Assembly: GCF_029714405.1 (NCBI RefSeq)
Contig: NZ_CP121650.1
Coordinates: 8,065,001-8,129,000, forward strand
From: Bradyrhizobium sp. CB82
GTDB lineage: Bacteria > Pseudomonadota > Alphaproteobacteria > Rhizobiales > Xanthobacteraceae
Direction: 5' to 3'
Length of the DNA: 64,000 nucleotides
Position 1 is the stretch's first letter; the number at the start of each line of letters is the position of its first letter. The notes beneath the pieces are model-generated. The model was given only the letters and a program-made list of their open reading frames with translations, was not told where the DNA came from and did no database searches. Positions 56,077-64,000 of this stretch are shown here, piece after piece. Both the position numbers and the translations under genes were made by a program.

Positions 56077-56742
56077 TCAACCTCCCGGTGTTGTGTAGCT
56101 GAGCACCAGCCCGTGCATGAGGCGCGACCAGCCATCGATCGCCACGAATAGAAAGAGCTTGAAAGGGACAGATATCACTGTCGGAGATACCATTGACATG
56201 CCCATGGCCATCAGGATTGTCGTTACGATCAGATCGATCGTGATAAAAGGCAGATAGAGCAAAAAGCCAATTTCGAAGGCGCGCTTGAGTTCTGAGATGA
56301 GAAAAGACGGGACGAGAATGACAAAATCATCAGCTGTGGCTTTGCCGCGCATCTCCTCTGGCCAGACACGTTCGGTCGAGGATAGGAAGAATCCTCGCTG
56401 ATCTTCATTGGTGAACTTCTTGAGATAGCCTCGCAGCGGCTCCTGCCCCTCTTTCGCAGCACTTACCCAATCCTCGAGCGTCTGATAGCGGAGCTGCAGA
56501 TCGGCGATTCGATTGTAGCTCTGCTCAAAGACGGGGGCGCTGGTGAAGGCGGTGAGGATCAATGCCGCACCGTATAAAACGATGTTCGGCGGTATCGACT
56601 GGGTCCCAAGAGCATTGCGAACCAGGAAGAGAACGACAGATACCTTTATGAACGCCGTGGTCGTGACGACCGCGAAGAGCAACAAGCCGAGCCCGGCCGT
56701 GACCGCAAGAAGGGCCAGGATTGCTGGTTGAACGTCAGTCAT
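56077..56742 (-). CDS. rhcR: Type III secretion membrane protein RhcR
   Basis: A 221-residue FliP/YscR-family export-gate protein. The N-terminal span ([20 protein letters not shown]), the conserved [21 protein letters not shown], and C-terminal spans including [17 protein letters not shown] and [17 protein letters not shown] are typical. Its ATG overlaps the rhcQ end by eight bases. Confidence 0.95.
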   Translation of the reverse strand: MTDVQPAILALLAVTAGLGLLLFAVVTTTAFIKVSVVLFLVRNALGTQSIPPNIVLYGAALILTAFTSAPVFEQSYNRIADLQLRYQTLEDWVSAAKEGQEPLRGYLKKFTNEDQRGFFLSSTERVWPEEMRGKATADDFVILVPSFLISELKRAFEIGFLLYLPFITIDLIVTTILMAMGMSMVSPTVISVPFKLFLFVAIDGWSRLMHGLVLSYTTPGG

Positions 56743-57847
56743 GGCCGCCTAACCCGCTACGGAGCCTGATGCCGAGCTCGTCCCCAATACGTACGATATC
56801 GCCACTGCCGATCCGTCGGCCGTTTGCAAGGATATCGACCGGGCCGTCGACCGGCCGGCCGAGTTCGAACACATGTCCTTCGCCGATACCCTTCAATGCT
56901 CCCAACGTGATCGGCCAGCGGCCGCATTCGAAGACGAGCGTGACCTCGATGTCGTCGAGATCGGCTTCCGAGGGCGGATGCTGCGGTTCGGGCGGTGTTG
57001 TCATGTGCGCGTACTCCAGTGGTCGCGGGACCGACCGAAATGGTCCCCGCAGGATCAGGCGGTTGCCGGTGACTTCTGCCACGGTCCATAACCGGCCTGC
57101 AGTGAGAATGATCTCACCGCGGGCGAATGGCATGAGGTCTGGCAACAAGGCGTCGCCTGGACTTGTTTTGCGAAGAAGCGAGGCAGTAATGCGGAGCGCG
57201 CCCATTTCTCCTGCGACGACGATGGGGAGCTCTTTGGAAAGCTTGCGCGTTTCGCGCGGCAATTGACCGAAGAGTTCGCCTAAGGCCTGGAACGCCGGCG
57301 GTATCGGTTTATCAAGAGGCGAGAAGAGAAATAGGCGACCTTTGCTCCTGACCGGACCGTAGATGACGCCGAATTCGATATAAGGCCCCATCGTCTCGGC
57401 CTTTCCAACACGGAGCAGTTGCAGCCGCTGCTGAATCTGATTCTCCAGAGGTGCCAGCAACGGTTCGAGTGCAAGTTCGAGAACGAGCGAACGACTTGGC
57501 TCGGAAGGCAACGCTAGGCCGCTCTGTACTGCCGAGATTAACGCCTCGGCAAGTGCATGGGATATCGACAAAACGATCGTTTCATCTCCGACGCTCCAAA
57601 CGCAGTCGAGCATCGATATAGCAGAAGGTTCCATCTGCCAGACAGGTCGTTCCAATCGCACCGATAGCGGCTTACCGCCAAGGCTCGTCTGCAAAGGCGT
57701 GCGGGGTCCGGCGATGCTATTGAGCCACGCGACGAACGTATGGGTCAGAATGAGTGACGGCTCGTAGGTCGTGTATTCGTCTGCAGGATCTGCAGGCGGC
57801 GGATCTGCAAGACGGCACGTTTGCGATGCAAGAGAACTAGCGCTCAT
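56735..57847 (-). CDS. rhcQ: Type III secretion cytoplasmic ring protein RhcQ
   Basis: A 370-residue FliN/YscQ-family protein of the cytoplasmic sorting platform. The last 70 residues form the SpoA domain (DIEVTLVFECGRWPITLGAL, then VFELGRPVDGPVDILANGRRI). The N-terminal part is poorly conserved, as usual. The ATG overlaps the rhcZ stop by one base (TGATG). An internal start producing a short C-terminal form is known for some relatives but was not resolved here. Confidence 0.9.
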   Translation of the reverse strand: MSASSLASQTCRLADPPPADPADEYTTYEPSLILTHTFVAWLNSIAGPRTPLQTSLGGKPLSVRLERPVWQMEPSAISMLDCVWSVGDETIVLSISHALAEALISAVQSGLALPSEPSRSLVLELALEPLLAPLENQIQQRLQLLRVGKAETMGPYIEFGVIYGPVRSKGRLFLFSPLDKPIPPAFQALGELFGQLPRETRKLSKELPIVVAGEMGALRITASLLRKTSPGDALLPDLMPFARGEIILTAGRLWTVAEVTGNRLILRGPFRSVPRPLEYAHMTTPPEPQHPPSEADLDDIEVTLVFECGRWPITLGALKGIGEGHVFELGRPVDGPVDILANGRRIGSGDIVRIGDELGIRLRSGLGGHD

Positions 57848-58359
57848 CAGATTGAACCATCTGCCACCTTGTGGGGCAAAGCCCGCCCGTAGCGAAGCGA
57901 GACCTCATCATCGGCCTCTATCTCAGCTGTAACCTCCGCATGGGCGTCGACCGCCCGCCGGACGTCGGCTTCGATTTGTCGCCACTTGTCAGTTGCCGCC
58001 GAACATTTGGCCCAGTGCGCCCGCCCTTCGGATGCTACTGTCTCGGCCTGCTTGTGAGCGCTACGGGCGTCCTCAAGCGTCTGGCGTTTCGCCGTGACCT
58101 CAGTTGCGAGCCTCTCAAAGATGAGCTCGCGACGATCGAGTTCAACGACGGATACGGTGCCGAGCGATGTCAGCTGCTCGTAAACCTCCACTTCCGCCTG
58201 TGCGCGACGTTCTTCTGCAATTGCAAGTTCTCGCCCTGCGCGCTCTGCAGCTAAGGCCTCGATGCGGCATTTAGCCTCCAACTTGGACAACTCAGCCCGA
58301 GCACCGCGCTCACGTATTTCCTTTACGTGTCGCAATCTCGAAGCGTGAATGGAACTCAT
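57847..58359 (-). CDS. rhcZ: YscO-like stalk protein (RhcZ)
   Basis: A 170-residue, almost wholly helical protein with many Ala, Glu and Arg residues in a coiled-coil pattern (RGARAELSKLEAKCRIEAL, LAIAEERRAQAEVEVYEQL). Its place directly after the ATPase gene matches the YscO/FliJ stalk that links the ATPase ring to the export gate. The start at 58359 gives the four-base ATGA overlap with rhcN; a start at 58380 is possible. Sequence alone would not identify it, the gene order does. Confidence 0.75.
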   Translation of the reverse strand: MSSIHASRLRHVKEIRERGARAELSKLEAKCRIEALAAERAGRELAIAEERRAQAEVEVYEQLTSLGTVSVVELDRRELIFERLATEVTAKRQTLEDARSAHKQAETVASEGRAHWAKCSAATDKWRQIEADVRRAVDAHAEVTAEIEADDEVSLRYGRALPHKVADGSI

Positions 58360-59714
58360 GCGGTCAGACGGCACATCCATTTGACGGTCTCTTCAAAACT
58401 GGAGGCATCGTTTTCGCCCTGACGCAAGAACTTGCGCAGGTCATCGATAGAGGCGATAGCCCGGTCCGTCAGCGGATCGCTGCCTTGCTTGTATTCGCCG
58501 ACCTTGACCAAAAATTCGGCCTCTGCGTGGCGTGAGAGCAGATCGCGGAAGAAAGACGCCGCATTGCGATGCGGCGCAGATACGACGGCATCCATGACGC
58601 GGCTGCGGCTCGACAGCACATCGATAGCGGGGAATTGCGCGCGCGCCGCGATAGAGCGTGAGAGAACGATATGACCATCGAGAATGCCGCGCGTTTCCTC
58701 GGCGATTGGATCGCCCGTACCCTCACCTTCTACAAGCACGGTATAGAAGGCTGTAATTGAGCCGCGTTCATCCATGCCCGCGCGCTCCAGCAAGCCCGGC
58801 AGCATGGCAAAGACAGACGGAGGAAAGCCCCGCCGGGTTGGTGGCTCACCCGCAGCAAGCCCGATTTCGCGCATCGCGCGGCTAAAACGCGTCAATGAAT
58901 CCATCATCAGAATGACGCGCAGGCCTTGCTCGCGAAAATATTCGGCGAGCGCGGTTGCAGTATAGGCACATTGCGCCCGCTCCATCGCCGAGCGATCGGA
59001 GGTCTCAACGACGAGGACCGTGCGGCGAAGGGCTGCCTCCCCTAGATGCCGCTCGATGAATTCACGCACCTCGCGCCCACGCTCGCCGATCAGGGCAACT
59101 ACGGTCACGTCGGCAATCGCGCCCTTTACGATCTGTGCCAATAAGGTCGACTTGCCGCAACCAGGCTCCCCATATATGCCGATGCGCTGGCCCTCGCCGC
59201 ATGTCAGAAGACCGTCCAAGACACGGACGCCGAGTGGCAATGGTCGCTCGATGATGCGCCTCCTCATTGGGTTTGGAGCTTGGCCGCGCAGCGGACGAGT
59301 TTCTGTGGCCTTGACTGCGCCCTTGCCATCGAGAGGACGACCGAAGCTGTCGATCACCCGGCCAAGCAGATCGGGCCCGACGGGCACTTCATGCATTCGT
59401 CCGGTAGCGACGACTTCTGCGCGGCCGGACACGCCCAGCAAGTCACCAATCGGCGTCAGCAACACGCCATCCGGCAATAGCCCGATCACCTCGGCCTCAA
59501 GCGAGAATCCGGCGCGTGGATCCTGCACGACACAGAGCTCTCCAATCCGAGCGTCCGGCAAGACTGCATGGAGGAGCGTGCCGATCGCGCGCGTGATCCG
59601 TCCGCGTACGGGACGCGTGTCGACATGTCTTACTGTCGATCGCAGACGCGATAGCGCCGCTTGCGCACTCCCCTCGCTATCGCGATTACCATGGTTTGCC
59701 GCCCGCGTTGTCAC
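58356..59714 (-). CDS. rhcN: Type III secretion ATPase RhcN
   Basis: A 452-residue FliI/YscN ATPase that unfolds and releases effectors at the base of the apparatus. Walker A is GEPGCGKST, preceded by LPLGVRVLDGLLTCGEGQRIG. Walker B is RVILMMDSLTRF, and the secretion-ATPase signature RRGFPPSVFAMLPGLLERAG is clear. The GTG at 59714 overlaps the nolV stop (GTGA) and gives family length; the longer open frame upstream lies inside nolV. Confidence 0.95.
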   Translation of the reverse strand: MTTRAANHGNRDSEGSAQAALSRLRSTVRHVDTRPVRGRITRAIGTLLHAVLPDARIGELCVVQDPRAGFSLEAEVIGLLPDGVLLTPIGDLLGVSGRAEVVATGRMHEVPVGPDLLGRVIDSFGRPLDGKGAVKATETRPLRGQAPNPMRRRIIERPLPLGVRVLDGLLTCGEGQRIGIYGEPGCGKSTLLAQIVKGAIADVTVVALIGERGREVREFIERHLGEAALRRTVLVVETSDRSAMERAQCAYTATALAEYFREQGLRVILMMDSLTRFSRAMREIGLAAGEPPTRRGFPPSVFAMLPGLLERAGMDERGSITAFYTVLVEGEGTGDPIAEETRGILDGHIVLSRSIAARAQFPAIDVLSSRSRVMDAVVSAPHRNAASFFRDLLSRHAEAEFLVKVGEYKQGSDPLTDRAIASIDDLRKFLRQGENDASSFEETVKWMCRLTA

Positions 59715-60334
59715 AGTTCGCCTGCCTGAGGAGGTAGCCCAAGCCCAAGACGCAGCGTGCGGAGCTGTGCGGCAAGTCCGAGATCGACATTGCCGAACTC
59801 GCTCCGCAGCACGCATTCGTGCTGGGAGAGCGCCGGATCCGGAACAATTCGGACAGTGGGCCGGCCCTCCCGTCCGTCGCACGCGGCAAATTCGCGTGCG
59901 AGCGATTCGGCATTCATGGGCGACACATGAAGAGAAAGTTCCGCTCCGCCATATTTTCGCAGGATCGCGTGACGAACCGTTCTCACCAACATCTCGCCGG
60001 GATCGAAGGCGCCCAGCAGATCAGTTACAATCTCCATCACGAGCTGTGGCAACTCCTCCTCTAGAGCGGTGTTTTTCCGCGCCACTTCCGAGGTCGCCTG
60101 CGCGACAAGCTGCGACATTTCCTCGGCGCCGGCCGTCACCCCCTCGGCGCGGCCGCGCGCTCGCTCCAGCTGATAAGCTCTGCGCGCCCAGCCACGAACA
60201 CGCTGCAGATGCCGCTCTGCCGCGGCTCGCGCCGCAACGGCCTCCTGCCAGATTTCGAGATCCCTCGCTTCTATGAGCGGGCCAAGCGGGCGCATAAGCG
60301 GAGCTAATGGCGGCGCGGAATCGTCGGCTGTCAT
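59711..60334 (-). CDS. nolV: ATPase regulator NolV (FliH/YscL-like)
   Basis: A 207-residue SctL-type protein that binds the ATPase and the cytoplasmic ring. The N-terminal half is a charged helix (RRAYQLERARGRAEGVTAGA, then AEEMSQLVAQA), and the C-terminal half includes LVMEIVTDLLGAFDPGEMLVR. It starts five bases after the nolU stop and overlaps rhcN at its end. Confidence 0.88.
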   Translation of the reverse strand: MTADDSAPPLAPLMRPLGPLIEARDLEIWQEAVAARAAAERHLQRVRGWARRAYQLERARGRAEGVTAGAEEMSQLVAQATSEVARKNTALEEELPQLVMEIVTDLLGAFDPGEMLVRTVRHAILRKYGGAELSLHVSPMNAESLAREFAACDGREGRPTVRIVPDPALSQHECVLRSEFGNVDLGLAAQLRTLRLGLGLPPQAGEL

Positions 60335-60339
60335 AGCAC

Positions 60340-60972
60340 CTAGCCTTCCGTCGCCAAATGGGCCAAAACCAAGGAAAACAATCGGCCTGCGGCTTCGCGA
60401 TGTTCGTTTGCTGGATGATCGGCGGCAGTTCCGACTGCTAAGCGTAGAAGCACGCGGCTGCGGTCAGGCGCTGACACTTCGTCGAGCCAGGCGCCGAGAC
60501 AGGCATGCCCATCGTCATCAATCTCTTGCCCGAGTTGTTGTGGATCGGCAATGACTCTGGTTGAAACCGCGTGCAATGCGTGTCGGATGCCGAAAGCCTG
60601 CACTTCCGCACCGACACGCCCGATCAGAACGGCGACATCCTGCTTAGAGATCAGCCTTATCAGCGAACGGGCATGCCAAATGCTGCCGGCGAGCAGAGCG
60701 GCCCGCTTCGGATCATGTCCGAGCAGAAGATCCGGACCTGATACAGGTCCGTTCAAGTCCATTTCGTTGTCAAGCAGCAACCGCGCCATCCTTATCTGCA
60801 GCCTGGGGCTCTTCTGAAGCTGGACCAACGTCGCAGCCGATAGGTTCGCATCAAGTCGTGCGGCAAGGCGGGTCGGATGAACCGAGGCAGCGAGCTCGCA
60901 CGATGGCGATGGACGACGCCGCTCGGCGGACGCCTTCGATGGCTCCATGTCGAACGCTACTCTAGGCGGCAT
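60340..60972 (-). CDS. nolU: Type III secretion protein NolU
   Basis: A 210-residue member of the rhizobial NolU family, comparable with SctK accessory proteins of the sorting platform. Recognisable stretches are HPTRLAARLDANLSAATLVQ, RLQIRMARLLLDNE and FGIRHALHAVSTRVI. It has no membrane segment. The ATG at 60972 overlaps rhcJ by eleven bases and is preferred; 60948 and 61029 are in-frame alternatives. The call rests mainly on its place between rhcJ and nolV. Confidence 0.85.
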   Translation of the reverse strand: MPPRVAFDMEPSKASAERRRPSPSCELAASVHPTRLAARLDANLSAATLVQLQKSPRLQIRMARLLLDNEMDLNGPVSGPDLLLGHDPKRAALLAGSIWHARSLIRLISKQDVAVLIGRVGAEVQAFGIRHALHAVSTRVIADPQQLGQEIDDDGHACLGAWLDEVSAPDRSRVLLRLAVGTAADHPANEHREAAGRLFSLVLAHLATEG

Positions 60973-61831
60973 TAGGGTTAATCGCCTTGCGAACGACCTC
61001 GATAGCGGACGCCGCCGAACGTCCGCCAACCGCGGCTACCTTGGGAGATGATTGCCTGCGCTGCCGTACACGAGCGCTCAGCAAGACGTAGGACAGCACA
61101 CCGAATACCGCGCCACCGAGACCCGTTCCGACCGCAAACAATGGCGATGAAGTCAATCCAGGCGCTTGGGCGATTGCAGCCGCCGGCCCAGGCCGCTGTT
61201 CGAGTGCAGGCCGCTCGACCGACACAAACACCACAGCCACCTTGTCGTAGGATAGGCCCTCGATGCTGTTGGCGACGAGCATCTTAATCTGCGGCAGCAG
61301 GATTGAGAGATCGGCCTTGGAGTCATGCCGGATGAAAACCGACGCCGAAGATGGCGTGGCGTCCCGTCGCAACAGGTCGTTCTTCGGCAGAACAACATGG
61401 ACGCGCGCTGACAGGACACCATCGATATCGCTGATGGTGCGCGACAATTCCTCGCTCAGGGCATAAACGTAACGAGCGCGCTCCTCGGTCGGCGAAGCAA
61501 TCAGGCCCGCAGCGTTGAACACTTCGCCGAGACTCTTGAAAGAGTGGTGCGGCAGGCCTTCGGCATTCAGCAGGTCGATCGAAAGGGCAATCTGGTTCTG
61601 TTCGACCTGGATCGTGCTCGTGCCGTCCTTGGCCGCAATGCGGACCGAATCGACCCCGTTCTTAAGGAGGACCGCAAGCATCTCATTCGCCTCACGCTCC
61701 TGAATTTTGGTGTAGAGATCGGCTTTGCACCCAATAAGAGGAAGAAGGAGTGGCAGTAAAGCTAGGGCGCGAAGCCGCTTGTGGGTTGGGCGGCCGCTTT
61801 CGCGACAGATTGAACCAATCATTCGCCCCAC
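60962..61831 (-). CDS. rhcJ: Type III secretion inner-membrane ring lipoprotein RhcJ
   Basis: A 289-residue YscJ/FliF-like lipoprotein (also called NolT). The signal peptide runs through LALLPLLLPLIGC with the lipidated Cys. The periplasmic ring domains follow (YTKIQEREANEMLAVLLKNG, VLSARVHVVLPKNDLL), then a C-terminal membrane helix (FAVGTGLGGAVFGVLSYVLL) with a basic tail. GTG at 61831 directly follows the nolB stop; ATG at 61822 is an alternative. Confidence 0.94.
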   Translation of the reverse strand: MGRMIGSICRESGRPTHKRLRALALLPLLLPLIGCKADLYTKIQEREANEMLAVLLKNGVDSVRIAAKDGTSTIQVEQNQIALSIDLLNAEGLPHHSFKSLGEVFNAAGLIASPTEERARYVYALSEELSRTISDIDGVLSARVHVVLPKNDLLRRDATPSSASVFIRHDSKADLSILLPQIKMLVANSIEGLSYDKVAVVFVSVERPALEQRPGPAAAIAQAPGLTSSPLFAVGTGLGGAVFGVLSYVLLSARVRQRRQSSPKVAAVGGRSAASAIEVVRKAINPNAA

Positions 61832-62347
61832 TCAGCCCGCCGATATCAGCTTGTTCAGTGATGAACTGATGCTGCCAATGCCATTCGAAATGAGCGTAAC
61901 CTGGATGACGCTGTCGGAGACATCCTTCAGGTTCGTCATCATCGCCTCGAAGTTATCTACGCTGTGAGGGGCGCTCGACAGATGTGTTTCCGCCGCGCCC
62001 GGTTGCCGCAAAAGGGGCTGCGACGCCGGCCCAGGCTCTACAGCCTTCGGAAGAGCGGCCCCACCGCCCGCCGCGACGTGTGGAACTGCATTGACCCGAT
62101 ACAGCGAGGAAAGATTCTGGAGGATGCGCTCGCCCAGCGGACTAGCCTGCGTTGTTGTTCGCCAAACTTCGGATGCCGGGGGAACAGGCGCTACTTCTGT
62201 CACTGGAGGCGTAACGTCCTGAGACGCAGACACCTGCAAAAGGCTCTGTTGGAACTGGACGTGCTCGCTGACCGCTGTTGGCGTGCAGGTCTTGGACAAA
62301 CTCTCGGTCAGGTTGGGTGAAATCGGCGCAGCGCCTAATATCATCAT
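61832..62347 (-). CDS. nolB: Type III secretion protein NolB
   Basis: A 171-residue NolB, the first gene of the secretion operon in rhizobia and probably the inner-rod protein (SctI). Its C-terminus (NFEAMMTNLKDVSDSVIQVT, then SSLNKLISAG) shows the amphipathic helix usual for rod and needle subunits; the middle is Pro-rich. It is 70 bp downstream of a tts box. AAGG precedes the ATG. Confidence 0.88.
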   Translation of the reverse strand: MMILGAAPISPNLTESLSKTCTPTAVSEHVQFQQSLLQVSASQDVTPPVTEVAPVPPASEVWRTTTQASPLGERILQNLSSLYRVNAVPHVAAGGGAALPKAVEPGPASQPLLRQPGAAETHLSSAPHSVDNFEAMMTNLKDVSDSVIQVTLISNGIGSISSSLNKLISAG

Positions 62348-62416
62348 GGAGGGACCTTGCTCTCTTCGAGACGTGATGAGACCGGCCGTTCAAGACCCAT
62401 TTACAGCCCAATGTCC

Positions 62417-62444
62417 TAGAGAGGCGAGCTGACGACAAGCTGAC
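62417..62444 (-). promoter_or_regulatory. tts box upstream of nolB
   Basis: On the minus strand the site begins GTCAGCTTGTCGTCAGCTCG and ends with CTCTCTA, matching the tts-box pattern GTCAGCTTnTCG..AGCTnnnnCC..CTA. It is 70 bp before nolB and is the predicted TtsI binding site. No separate box was seen facing rhcC1, which may share it. Confidence 0.8.
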
Positions 62445-62497
62445 GAGTTCGCCCCGTCCAGCGTCATCTAAAGATCACGTTTGGTCTCCAAGTTCGC

Positions 62498-63220
62498 GTG
62501 ACTTCACTCCCGTTGGCTAAGTCAAAGAAAGCGAGAATGCTCATCCGATCCATAATCCTTTGCGTTTTGAACGCAGTTCTGTGTGTCGGGGTTTTCATTT
62601 CGACCGGAACACAGAAGGCGCTCGGTGCTCCCCTGTCGCTGCCATCGACGCCCTATCGCTATTCGGTTTTGGATCAGGAGCTCCCAGCCGCGCTGCAGGA
62701 ATTCGGCAACAACCTCAATATCAGAGTCAGCATCAGCGGCGAGGTGAAGGGACGGATTCGCGGGCGCATGCCGGATCTGGCACCGCGCGAATTCCTCGAC
62801 CGTCTGACGAACCTCTACAATCTTCAGTGGTACTACGATGGGCTCGTGCTTTACGTGTCTGCCGCAAAGGAAGCACAAACTCGTCTGCTTCTACTGGGCC
62901 CGATCAGCTTCGAGGCGCTCACGGCGGCCCTCGATGCGCTTAATATCTCCGACGAGCGTTATATCATGAGACCGGCGCCCGGAGATGGCCTGGTGTTGGT
63001 GTCCGGTCCACCACGCTTCATTGCGCTTGTGGATGAGACGCTCAATGGGCTGGTGGCTCAGGCGCAAGCGCGACCACGCGCTATCGAAACGCCCCCGCGG
63101 GAACCTGTGCTGATGTTATTTCGCGGTTCCTCGACGATGATAATTCGAGACGGACGACCGGAAGGCCCTATTCTTTCGACACCCCGCGCCAGGACGGCGT
63201 CATGCCCGCGCATGCGCTAG
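62498..63220 (+). CDS. rhcC1: Secretin N-terminal component RhcC1
   Basis: A 240-residue N-terminal half of the split secretin. A signal peptide covers about the first 45 residues (IILCVLNAVLCVGVFIST, ending near ALGAPLS). The N0 domain (YSVLDQELPAALQEFGNNLN, LAPREFLDRLTNLYNLQWYY) and an N1 domain (FEALTAALDALNI) follow. It lacks a secretin barrel, which RhcC2 supplies. The last 25 codons may be affected by the IS630 relic that begins just downstream, as an alternative frame there (FDTPRQDG) looks more protein-like. It is divergent from nolB. Confidence 0.88.
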   Translation: MTSLPLAKSKKARMLIRSIILCVLNAVLCVGVFISTGTQKALGAPLSLPSTPYRYSVLDQELPAALQEFGNNLNIRVSISGEVKGRIRGRMPDLAPREFLDRLTNLYNLQWYYDGLVLYVSAAKEAQTRLLLLGPISFEALTAALDALNISDERYIMRPAPGDGLVLVSGPPRFIALVDETLNGLVAQAQARPRAIETPPREPVLMLFRGSSTMIIRDGRPEGPILSTPRARTASCPRMR

Positions 63221-63231
63221 GCCAGAGATGA

Positions 63232-63790
63232 TTAAGACCTAGTCCTGCAGCGCGTTCCATGACGAGATAAACGATCGAGCTCGCGCGGTACAGCAGCCTC
63301 GATCTCCTCCGGCAACTTGCGGAACTCGGCGGTGCGGGGGCGCGCCCGCAGCGCTTGCCAATGACCCTCCGCTCGCAATGTCGAGAGCGGCGAGCCGTGA
63401 TGTGATGGCTCCTTCGGGCCGCGCGGCACGGCACGCATCGGCAGCATCGGCTGGCTGCGGTCCAACGCCTGGATTAAAGACAGAACGATGGCATGTTCCG
63501 GAGGTGAGGCGTAGAGGCCCACGACACGCGTACTTTGGCCACGAAGTTCGGGATCAGTCGAGAGCTTGAACGTTTCTATCCGGTGCGGCTGGAGCCCCAA
63601 GCTCCGCCGGATGCGTTGGATCGTCGACACCGATAGCGCCCCTGGTCTTCGCCACGTTGAGGGAGCTCCGATGAGTGGCCTTCTCAGGGCAACTCTCCAA
63701 CGTCCTCACGATCACGGCTTCGATGCGGGCATCGTCAATCGTGCGCGGCTCGTCGTGCAGCCCGGCTATACGTTACTCCATAAAACGGCT
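63232..63790 (-). pseudogene. IS630-family transposase remnant
   Basis: The minus strand encodes broken parts of an IS630-type transposase: DDARIEAVIVRTLESCPEKA, STIQRIRRSLGLQPHR, ETFKLSTDPELRGQSTRVVG, LYASPPEHAIVLSL and IQALDRSQPMLPMR. Frameshifts separate them, and the DDE catalytic core is incomplete. It ends at the 3' side of rhcC1. Confidence 0.75.
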
Positions 63791-63844
63791 CGGTCCGAGA
63801 CTGTTCGCAACATGTAGGAATTCGTTTTCCACCTTCCAGGCCTT

Positions 63845-64000
63845 CTATTGAAAGCTTTTCCCTTGACGGTCCAGATGCGTCTGCAGGCGTTCATTCACGA
63901 GCTCAAACAGTTTCTCGAACTGTCCGACGCTATTGGGCGTCATCACAGTCTTCGGGTCTGCTGCCATCTTCGTGAGGAAAAGACGCGTGGGCCGCGTCTT
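63845..64000 (-). CDS. C-terminal end of a partial gene, function unknown
   Basis: The last 51 codons of a minus-strand gene entering from beyond the window. It reads FLTKMAADPKTVMTPNSVGQ, then FEKLFELVNERLQTHLDRQG, and ends KSFQ at a TAG (63845-63847). The helical, charged end could belong to a secretion-related protein, given the neighbouring rhcC1, but the family is not recognised. Confidence 0.45.
   Translation of the reverse strand, partial: KTRPTRLFLTKMAADPKTVMTPNSVGQFEKLFELVNERLQTHLDRQGKSFQ

Noticed and set aside
56757..57089. Alternative frames inside rhcQ as separate genes
   Set aside because: They lack motifs and lie wholly within a conserved secretion gene.
59020..60276. A 418-codon plus-strand frame opposite rhcN and nolV
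   Set aside because: Arg/Ser/Pro-rich shadow translation of the antisense of two well-supported genes.

Overview
The window looks like part of the symbiosis island of a nodulating alphaproteobacterium, most likely Bradyrhizobium. The evidence is a rhizobial type III secretion system (T3SS: rhc/nol genes with the regulator TtsI), nodP and nodQ, two nod boxes, two perfect sigma-54 (-24/-12) promoters, a fused trpE(G), and many decayed insertion sequences between intact gene blocks. No rRNA, tRNA or CRISPR array was recognised. All family calls come from reading motifs by eye; no database search was run.

Layout. 0.4-7.6 kb: aldo/keto reductase, a group II intron reverse-transcriptase fragment, a transketolase split into N- and C-terminal subunits, a glutamine-dependent asparagine synthetase and an Lrp/AsnC regulator. 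8.1-16.8 kb: a minus-strand uptake and catabolism operon (PotABCD-type ABC transporter, MmgE/PrpD protein, two SDR dehydrogenases, amidase) divergent from an IclR regulator at 17.4 kb. 18.3-26.9 kb: a defence module flanked by debris, with a type I restriction-modification operon (hsdR-hsdS-hsdM), a HEPN-motif protein, a small HTH gene that has lost its HTH, and a frameshifted serine recombinase. 27.4-30.7 kb: proC, a CaiC-like CoA ligase and an enoyl-CoA hydratase. 32.4-34.2 kb: a one-piece ABC exporter. 35.4-38.2 kb: nodPQ, about 0.5 kb downstream of a nod box, supplying activated sulfate for Nod factor sulfation. 38.6-40.0 kb: a broken IS1182 element. 40.4-42.5 kb: trpE(G). 43.2-46.5 kb: an operon of a radical SAM protein, a PrnB/IDO-like protein and a GNAT acetyltransferase behind a sigma-54 promoter. 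47.5-49.1 kb: an AhpC-type peroxiredoxin behind a second sigma-54 promoter, then two small conserved-looking genes. 51.0-63.2 kb: the T3SS locus, with ttsI, secretin and pilus-assembly-like lipoprotein genes on the plus strand, the nolB-rhcJ-nolU-nolV-rhcN-rhcZ-rhcQ-rhcR-rhcS-rhcT-rhcU operon on the minus strand behind a tts box, and rhcC1 divergent from it. The end holds an IS630 relic and the C-terminus of a partial gene.

How it fits together. Plant flavonoids acting through NodD (no intact nodD is here) would switch on the two nod boxes, inducing nodPQ and ttsI; TtsI would then bind the tts box and switch on the secretion operon. The two sigma-54 promoters point to a second, probably microaerobic or bacteroid, programme covering the peroxiredoxin and the radical SAM/PrnB-like/GNAT operon. 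That operon is the best candidate here for an undescribed small-molecule pathway. Also notable are a RhcU without its NPTH self-cleavage motif, a TtsI with Glu at the phospho-acceptor site, and a duplicated, diverged nodD-remnant/nod-box module at 34.7 and 50.6 kb.
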